The notes beneath the pieces were generated by a model. The model saw only the letters and a list, made by a program, of their open reading frames with translations, was not told the DNA's origin and did no database searches. A program made the translations under genes and the position numbers. Shown here one piece after another: positions 56,761 to 64,000 of a stretch of DNA of 64,000 bases. Origin of the DNA: Terebella lapidaria (taxonomy: Eukaryota; Annelida; Polychaeta; Terebellida; Terebellidae); the NCBI GenBank assembly GCA_949152475.1, contig OX424562.1, positions 3,038,001 to 3,102,000 on the forward strand. Reading direction: 5' to 3'. The first letter of the stretch is position 1. Every line of letters starts with the position of its first letter.

Positions 56761-57710
56761 TACAGTGGCTGATAAGTGACACTCTAAAAAAAATATTTAT
56801 TTTTCGGAGTAATTTGACTTGTCCATAATTGATCTATTTGAGCAGAAATAACATTATTTCAGCGTAAATAATATTATTTATACATAAATAATGTGATTTT
56901 TTACAGGGAAATAACATTATTAAGCGGAAATAACGTTTATCATACCCCCAACGACCAAAGGAAAGATAGAAGCATTTGTAGGCAGTATTCAGTTAGTATC
57001 TCACACGCTGCAGGAGTAAATAATGTCATTTCCACGTAAAAAAGTTTATTTACGCAGGAAAAAAAACTTTACTTACGCAGGAATATTTAATTTTTCGAAG
57101 TAATCCTGACTTGCTCATGATTGAGGTGAATAATTTATTTTCACGGAAATACGTTATTTACCCCCAACGACCAAGAGAGAGATAAAAGCGTGTATAGGCA
57201 GTATTTGGTTAGTATATGACAAACGATAGGAGTAAATAATGTTATTTCCGCGTAAAAAAAGTATATTTATGCATGAAAAACGTTACTTACGCGTGAATAA
57301 CGTATAACATTATTTACGCGGAAATTATGTTATTTACGTGGAATTAACGTTATTCACCCCTATCGACCAAGAGAAAAATAAAAGCATGTGTAGGCAGTAT
57401 TTGGTTAGTAATTCACACACGTCAGAAGTAAATAATGTTATTTCCTCATAAATAACTTTATTCCTGCATAAATAACGTTATTTCCGTGTAAATAACGGTA
57501 TTTCCGTGTAAATAACATTATTTCTGCAGAAAATATGTTATTTCTGCATAAAAGGGTTATTCCCGCATAGAGAAGGTTATTTCCGCATCAAAAAACTTAT
57601 TTCCATGTAAAAAACTTATTTCCACGTAAATTATGCTAGTTATCAGTCAGGATTACTTCGAAAATTAAAAAAGATATTTTTTTTTACATTGTCACTTATC
57701 AGGCACTGTA
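56761..57710. mobile_element. 950 bp TA-flanked MITE full of AATAACGTTATT palindromes
   Basis: Ends TACAGTGGCTGATAAGTGAC and, reversed, TACAGTGCCTGATAAGTGAC, with a TA at both borders, as in Tc1/mariner elements. A block of about 200 bases that includes CCCCCAACGACCAA and GGCAGTATTTGGTTAGTA is repeated three times (56944, 57160 and 57356). The rest is made of AAATAACGTTATTTNCGCG units that are self-complementary, so one strand could fold repeatedly. No coding capacity. Confidence 0.75.
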
Positions 57711-58528
57711 TTTGTATGAATATATCTATCTAGGAATTGTTTTAAATTATAATGGCACTTGCAGAAAGGCGCAAAAAACGGCTCTGTACGTTGGGTAATA
57801 ATACCGTGTTTTCTGTATTGAGTAAAGCGAAAAAAATACGGTAGCTGGATGTGGACACGCCTGCTATGTAATGGGCGACAAAACTATTGGAAAATATAAT
57901 CATTGGACGTGGGTAGCATGTGGCTATTTGTCCTTGAATCGACTGTGAGAAATACATTGAAATCACCATCAAGCTGTGTCCAAAGATGCAGAAATGGTTA
58001 TCACATCCCCAGTCAAGATATTGATTTTCCAATTTTCTCTGGGTATGATTTATCAATAATTCTAGCAAGGGTTTTAACAGCAAAAAGTTGTCAGCTGCCT
58101 ACAATAAAATCATCTCTATGAATTCCATGACATGACTTCCCTGTTCTCTATATGATGACGTGAAAGGAATAGAGCATATTGGGGCCACGATACAGAGCGG
58201 GACCAATGGTGGGGTAAGTAGATTAATTTAGATGTAACACGGTACCACAGCAGCAACTTATAGTAGCCCAGCAAACTGCATTACACCCTAGTATATAACA
58301 TATACTAGTATATAAAACTGCATGTAAGTCATACACATGTTTAGCTTGACATTTGTATGAAATATTGTTGTGACGTCACTATATTGTGCAAAGTATGGAT
58401 TATTTAAAGAGTATAGATTCAGAAGACTAGATTTTCTAAGAAAAAATGTGGATTTTTAAAAATAAGAATCCACAGGGATATACTTTAAGTCAGATATTGA
58501 ACTCAGAAGTGTGAATTGTTAGATCTCA
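57711..58528. other. No gene seen
   Basis: Upstream region of the sulfotransferase-like gene. Nothing specific is recognised. Confidence 0.35.
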
Positions 58529-59772
58529 ATGCCGATTCAAATCCAAGAATCCACACCTTTTCCTTCTTTCTCCTTAACTGGATTTAAACACCCAATCTCC
58601 GAGATATTGATGTTAGGTTTGAGTTTGTACAGTGTACAAATCAATAAGGCCGTCCCATGTTCCAGGTGTGTAGAGGCGTCAGGACACCTGGTCAGATGTG
58701 CTGTGTTCATTTGTGTAATAACGATCCTCTATGTAGGGTCAGGTTCGCACAAGATGCTTTTCAATCTGGTGAGATGATTAGCATATAGACAATTATATTA
58801 ATAACTTAACGTGACTAATCTTGTTCCTATGCTTTTTCAGCCATAGTTTTGAAATTTGGTACATGATGAAGTAAAGTTATATGAAAAAAGAAAATCACAT
58901 TTCCTATATTACCGAAATATGATCAGATTTAGCCCTTTTTATTCCTCGAATTCGCAAATGCCAATAACAATGATGTAATGTATGTATGTTGTTTACCGAT
59001 CACATACAGGTCAAAGACAACATATCACCATATTCCCCCACGGCAGAGTACCAACCCAGCCTACAAGTGAACCTCTACGTGCAGCTACCAGACCCTCCCT
59101 CGCTACCCGCCCTTGACAGGATCCACGTGACAAACCCTAGCAAGCTGGTAGTGCTGGGCCTGGGCGGGGCTGGGAGGGGCGAGTACGGGCGGCTTCTCAG
59201 GGGCCACGCCCGGGTGTTCTACTGGATGTATGGGGATTTGGACAGCCGTCAGGACCAGGGAGACGTACAGGGTGACGCACGGTGAGGCCGGGTTCTCTCG
59301 TGGCGTTCTGAAACTGTCTTCAAAAGCTCTATACTGGGGTTCTATTGGATTCCTCACAATCTTGTTATGAATGGAAATATGTCTATAATGACAATGCTCT
59401 TAGTTTTCCTAAAACTACACAATAAAACCACCGTGTCCTTGCAGCATGACTGACGAAAACGTGTGGATGAAAATCGACGATTTTTTAAACATCTTGGATT
59501 GTCGACTCACCAAGTTGAAAACGTCTACTATTCTCCGTGCAATTTCATCGACTCCGGACTGGTTGTCAGCCAATAATCCTTACTTCTCAGACTGCATGGT
59601 CAGGCAGTTCCAGAACAATACACAATCGAGACGAAATACATTAGAATCTTGCACGCCAATTGCCACCAAAACATGCCAACAATCGCAACTGAGAGTTCTG
59701 GAAATTCCATGGCTGCCTCCTGATTGGATACCAATATTGGAATCACGTGACCGCTCAATCCGATTCATCTAG
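58529..59772 (+). CDS. Divergent, truncated sulfotransferase-like paralogue
   Basis: Exons 58529-58768, 59010-59281 and 59445-59772 give one open frame of 279 residues from ATG to TAG, with GT-AG introns in phases 0 and 2, the same as the sulfotransferase at 52838-54267. The first exon carries a membrane anchor (CAVFICVITILYVG). The second contains KLVVLGLGGAGRGEYGRLL and HARVFYWMYGDL, aligning with the family's donor-loop region, but the RSGS core is replaced by GAGR. The third starts MTDENVWMKIDDFLNILDC, like MPAEVAKVLTVIITNILNC in the neighbour, and stops at SIRFI just where the RDPR site should follow. It therefore lacks both PAPS-binding motifs and should be catalytically dead. It could be an expressed pseudo-enzyme or a young pseudogene. 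A start via an acceptor at 58666 is also possible. Confidence 0.65.
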
Positions 59773-60159
59773 ATGTAAAGTGGCTGTGGTCGTTTTTTTC
59801 TGCATCACATCTTATGCATTCTGTTCATGTATTGTATGTAGATGATATGTACTTCATGCAAAAAACTATCTGTATGTCTTTGTTATATTATTCATGTTTA
59901 ACAACAACTTGTTGGTCTTAAGATTGAAAAAACACACGAAAGATGGTTGGTTTGTACCGTGCATAAATGGTTATCGGTGCACTTGGGATAGCAGTTTCAA
60001 ATTCAGAACTGTAGGATGGCACATTCACACATATATATCTTTTCTTCATCCGTGGGTTGAAATAAGTTAGTAAGTACTGAAATCATTGCTCCCAAGATGA
60101 TTGTAGCAGATGCCTTGGTTTAGCTTCTTTCTTTTCATTAATTTTCAATAAGTGATACA
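59773..60159. other. No gene seen; 3' flank of the sulfotransferase-like gene
   Basis: AT-rich. No clear AATAAA near the stop codon, and no remnant of the missing catalytic part is recognised. Confidence 0.4.
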
Positions 60160-62505
60160 TGTCTTGATAACATCGAGAAACTGCCCAAAGCGTTTTTATC
60201 ATGGGTAAAAGTTCTTGATGCTTTCAACAAGGATTCCAGCAATACACTATTGTTTGAGAAATTATATAATCGAAAAAATGTAAATTTTGACAATGATTTT
60301 TATGAGTATGCCCAACAATATGTGTGTGATAATCAACATTTGAGCGTTGATAATTTATTTGATGAAGATATAACTTTTGATGAAACTGTAAAGGTTATCA
60401 ATAAATTGAAAAAGAAAAAAGCCGTCGGTTCGGACAAAATTCCAAATGAAGTAATAAGACGATGTGGTATACATTTTGTTCTGTTCAAGTTATTCAAAGC
60501 CATATATAATAACGGGGTGATACCAACAACATGGTCGAGAGCTATTGTAAAGCCGATTCCGAAGGGAGCTGGAAAGGACCCATACGTTCCTCTGAACTAT
60601 AGAGGGATATCTTTACTTTCTTGTATTGCTAATGTATATACATCTCTGCTAAATGAGCGGATTACACAGCATTGTGAGAATGAAAATATACTTGTGGATG
60701 AACAGAATGGGTTTCGTAAAGGTAGATCTTGTCGTGATCACTTATATGTGCTTTCCAGCATCATTCGGAATCGACTGAACCAAAAAAAATCAACATGTTG
60801 CTGTTTTATTGACATGGAGAAGGCGTTCGATTATGTTGATAGAGATTTATTGTTATATCAATTGTTGCAATATAATGTACGGGGCAAAATGTTTCATGCG
60901 GTGAAAACTTTGTACAGCCAAACATTTTCTTGTGTGCAAATCAATAATTCGTTTACTGAATGGTTTACTACTCACAGTGGCGTAAGGCAAGGTGATAGTT
61001 TATCCCCCACATTGTTTTCTCTGTTCATTAATGGTTTGGCGGAAGAAATTAAAACTTTAAATAAAGGTATTGACGTGAATGGAAGAAATATATCCATATT
61101 GTTATATGCAGATGATATTGTTTTAATATCTGATTGTGAAAATAATCTGCAAGACATGTTGAACTGCACAGCCAAATGGAGTTTTAAGTGGAAACTGAAT
61201 TTGAATGTAAATAAGACTAATGTTGTACACTTTAGACCTAAGCAACAAAGTTTGACCACATTTAATTTCACCTATAATGATCAACCTATCGGTGTTGTTA
61301 ATTCGTACAAATATCTAGGCGTTGTACTGGACGAGAATTTAAATTTTTATAAATGTGCTAAAGGGCTTTCTGAAGCGGCAGTACGCGCCTTAGGTGGTGT
61401 AATAAACAGATATAAAAGTCTTAGGGATATTGGTTTCAAAACATATGAAAAAATGTTTAATTCGGCTGTGACTCCCGTCAATGACTACGGCTCTGAAATA
61501 TGGTGATATAAGATTGTTTGTGACAATATTACTAATCGAGCTATGAGGTACTTCTTAGGGGTTCACAGGTTCGCACCAGTTGCGGGAATGTTAGGTGATA
61601 TGGGATGGGAATGTTCTAAATTTAGAAGGTACTAATGTATATTACGGTATTTAAATAGGTTAATTAATATGCGTGATGACCGGTTAACAAAGCATGTCTT
61701 TGAATATGACTATAATGTGTGCAAATCAAACTGGTGTAGCGATGTTAAATCAATTTGTACAAAAATCCAAATGGAGGATGTGTATGTAAATCAAAATGTT
61801 TGTAATCTTGTAGAAGTAGAATTAAATTTAAAACAATGTAACAAAGTTGACTGGCTAGCATCTGTGCAAAGTAAACCTAAATTACGAACTTATTGTACAT
61901 TCAAGCAAGAATTATTGGCTGAAAGTTATATTATTAATCATATACAAAAACGAAAGAGATCACTGTTAGCTCAGTTTAGATTGGGCATTTTGCCTTTGCA
62001 TATAGAAACTGGTAGATTTGTAAATACTCCTGTAGAAAATAGAATATGTAAATTTTGTGACAAGAATGAAATAGAAGATGAATTTCACTTTGTAATATCT
62101 TGTAAATTGTACATGGAGTTACGTTGTCTTTTGTATGATAAGGCCTCCCGGATTGTACCAAATTTTCAAGTTTTAGACGAAAATCATAAATTTAAAGTAA
62201 TATTACAAAAGTGTCAAAAGTACCTGTCAAATTATATAGATTCAGCATACGAAATGAGACGAAGATTTCTGTATAAATGAGTGAAGATTTAGTTTTATTT
62301 AATCGTTTGGTTTTATTGTACATGTCCTGCCTGTGTTTGTTTGGTTTTTAATGTACATGTCTTGCCTGTGTTTGTTTGTTTGTTCACATTATGAAAGTGA
62401 CTAATAAGCCTTATGAGGCTGGGTGTATTATGATGTTTTTGTTGTACGAATGTGTTTAAATACACTAGTCACTATAATAAACGAATACAATACAATACAA
62501 TACTA
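60160..62505 (+). mobile_element. 5'-truncated LINE with reverse transcriptase (CR1/L2/Jockey-like group)
   Basis: One reading frame runs from about 60160 to the stop at 62280, interrupted by in-frame stop codons at 61504 (TGA) and 61633 (TAA). No frameshift is seen. Reverse transcriptase motifs in order: LNYRGISLLSC, NGFRKGRSCRDHL, FIDMEKAFDYVDRD (catalytic Asp), SGVRQGDSLSPTLFSLFING, LLYADDIVLIS (catalytic Asp pair) and YKYLGVVLDE. A C-terminal Cys/His motif, CKFCDKNEIEDEFHFVISC, is typical of non-LTR elements of this group. The endonuclease domain and ORF1 are missing. The 3' end is an AATAC-type tandem tail (62482-62505), as seen in several LINE clades. Few lesions imply a recent insertion. 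Confidence 0.88.
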
Positions 62506-63139
62506 TTGTCAGCTCTCTCCAATATCATCTCCATGGAATCAATGACATGTTTTTGCTGATTCAAATCCGATGATAGAAACTTACAGACTTACAGACTTCT
62601 CTAGCAGTTGTTGGTTCACTTTCAGTCAGTAAACGCATTTAATCTCTCGCTGGTCGCTATCGGTTGTCAATAGACTTCAGTCTGGTCTCCGACCATATAT
62701 TGTCTCGAAATCCCGCTCAGGTGTCTCCAACTAAAGCCTCCCTCGATCTCTGGTGAGTCGTCGGTTGACTCCCATCCGCATGTTCTCTCCATGTCTTCCT
62801 GAAGTGCCTCCCACTGCCTCCGTGTTGCTTTCTCCACCGCATGTTTCCTCAGTTGATGATCTTGGTTCAGTGATATCGTCAGACGTTCCATTCTACAGAC
62901 AGCCTACTTGTTATGTTCATTTCGATTCTCTCAAATCATCGGCTAATATTTTGTAGCCAAATACCTTGCAAATCAGTTGTATTCGACTTAAGTAAGAAAC
63001 TCCTACGGCGTTACCACTAATTTATCCATAGTACAACTCGCGGTTGTACTTGTACGATTCATCAGAAACACTCTTCCACGTGGATATACCTAGTATTTGG
63101 CAAACTCCACTCCTTCTGGGGGTACGTACTCTGGAAGGT
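62506..63139. other. Between two LINEs, no gene supported
   Basis: A minus-strand frame at 62667-62891 (MERLTISLNQDHQLRK...) begins with an ATG, but I see no known motif and no convincing splice context. It may be part of a transposon. Confidence 0.3.
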
Positions 63140-64000
63140 CAAAGACATAGTAGCTGAACAAGTGAAAGAACTCCGAGACCAGGCAAGGAGGCAGGACAAC
63201 ATACTTGTTTTTGATTTTGAAGATGACCAGGTACACCTAGAACCAGTTTTCACCAACTACATGAATATTAATGTTCAACCACAGAAAGCACATTGGCAAG
63301 AAGAACAAAGACCAGACAAAACCGCGCCCCATACTCCTCCAAGATGTTGACACAAAAACCAGAATCAAGGTCATGGAGGCATAAAAAACTGAGAGATCTA
63401 CACAGGAAGCTGTCACATCAACAGAAACACTAAAATTGTTAAGAGGGACCCGACTATGAGCCAGAGATATCAGATGAAAACCGTTGTAGCACAGAAGAAG
63501 ACGATGAACTAGCAGCACCCAGACGAGAATTGGGTGGTACGCAACTGGCAAGTTGTAAAGATATAAGAGGTGAAAGAATACACCAACCGCAATACAAGCG
63601 TGGAGGGAAGTTCAGATGGTAATGCACAATACATCTGAGAACACTGAAATACGAGTTTTTTTTCATACAAATGCTGACAGTGTCATCAACAAACTAGATG
63701 AACTTGCTGCTATGATCAGCCTACAATAACCGCATATCATACCTACCACTGAAGTTAATCCCCAAAACTGTTGGTACGAAATATGCGAAACCGAACTAAA
63801 ATTCCCGGGTACAGCCTGTTCACCAATTCAGAAATGGACGATGTTAGAGGTGTATGCATCTATATTGTTTACACTGAATCCCACCGAGTTCAACATTGAC
63901 ATGGATCCAGTACCAAGAGAGATTGTGGCAGCAGAGGTCAGACAGGTGGTAATGACAAACTGCTACTGGCGAGTACCGTAGTTCGCATAGCAATGAACAA
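63140..64000 (+). mobile_element. LINE fragment: ORF1 remnant and start of endonuclease, runs off right edge
   Basis: Near 63150-63350 the plus strand has KELRDQARRQDNILVFDFED, resembling the RRN(N)I motif of LINE ORF1 proteins. From about 63665 it has NADSVINKLDELAAMI, then PHIIPTTEVNPQNCWYEI, matching the start of the apurinic endonuclease domain of CR1/L2-like LINEs (NADSLxNKxDEL ... ITEVxPKN). The copy is degenerate, with an in-frame TAA before PHII and at least one frameshift in the endonuclease (near 63810). It continues beyond the window and is less well preserved than the LINE at 60160. Confidence 0.7.

Overview
The window is animal nuclear DNA. Genes are sparse, split by many short introns with GT-AG borders, and surrounded by a dense, varied transposon and satellite load. 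All recognisable host genes are animal families (COPS2/CSN2, DDA1, an astacin-type metalloprotease and two carbohydrate sulfotransferase relatives). A marine invertebrate, either a non-vertebrate deuterostome or a lophotrochozoan, fits best, but the sequence alone does not resolve the lineage. There is no operon structure, CRISPR array or convincing functional tRNA.

Layout. 1-3059: 3' part of an LTR retroelement fossil, lying beyond the last visible exon of an astacin protease gene (minus strand, exons 5591 to 4294) that probably runs off the left edge. 6659-17296: a tandem pair of about 5 kb non-coding duplications, the second copy carrying several extra small rearrangements. Both the spacer between the copies and the DNA after the second copy contain satellites whose units carry nuclear-receptor-like AGGTCA repeats. 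19861-24937: COPS2/CSN2, minus strand, 12 coding exons, complete, 443 residues, with one GC-AG intron. 25236-31223: GC-rich palindromic repeats, two tRNA-derived SINE copies, small tandem repeats, an inverted-repeat cluster and a non-autonomous hAT element. 32943-33773: DDA1, plus strand, 4 visible coding exons, followed by a probable long 3' UTR and a 210 bp MITE. 40440-46240: two Ty3/Gypsy fossils; the older is interrupted by a 1.73 kb inverted-repeat DNA transposon that begins CACGGTG and has a 5 bp target duplication (Transib/RAG-like ends). 46930-47590: a 190 bp satellite. 50120-50860: an inverted relative of the 17 kb satellite. 52838-54267: a type II membrane carbohydrate sulfotransferase, minus strand. 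58529-59772: a divergent, truncated paralogue of it, plus strand, with the same intron phases but without the sulfate-donor loop. 60160-62505: a 5'-truncated LINE with a nearly open reverse transcriptase. 63140-64000: the 5' part of a second LINE.

How the genes relate. COPS2 and DDA1 both act on cullin-RING ubiquitin ligases, CSN by removing NEDD8 from cullins and DDA1 as a DDB1-bound part of CUL4 ligases. They lie divergently about 8 kb apart. The two sulfotransferase relatives are head to head and look like an inverted duplication in which one copy has lost the catalytic signature. The astacin gene has no visible functional link to the others.
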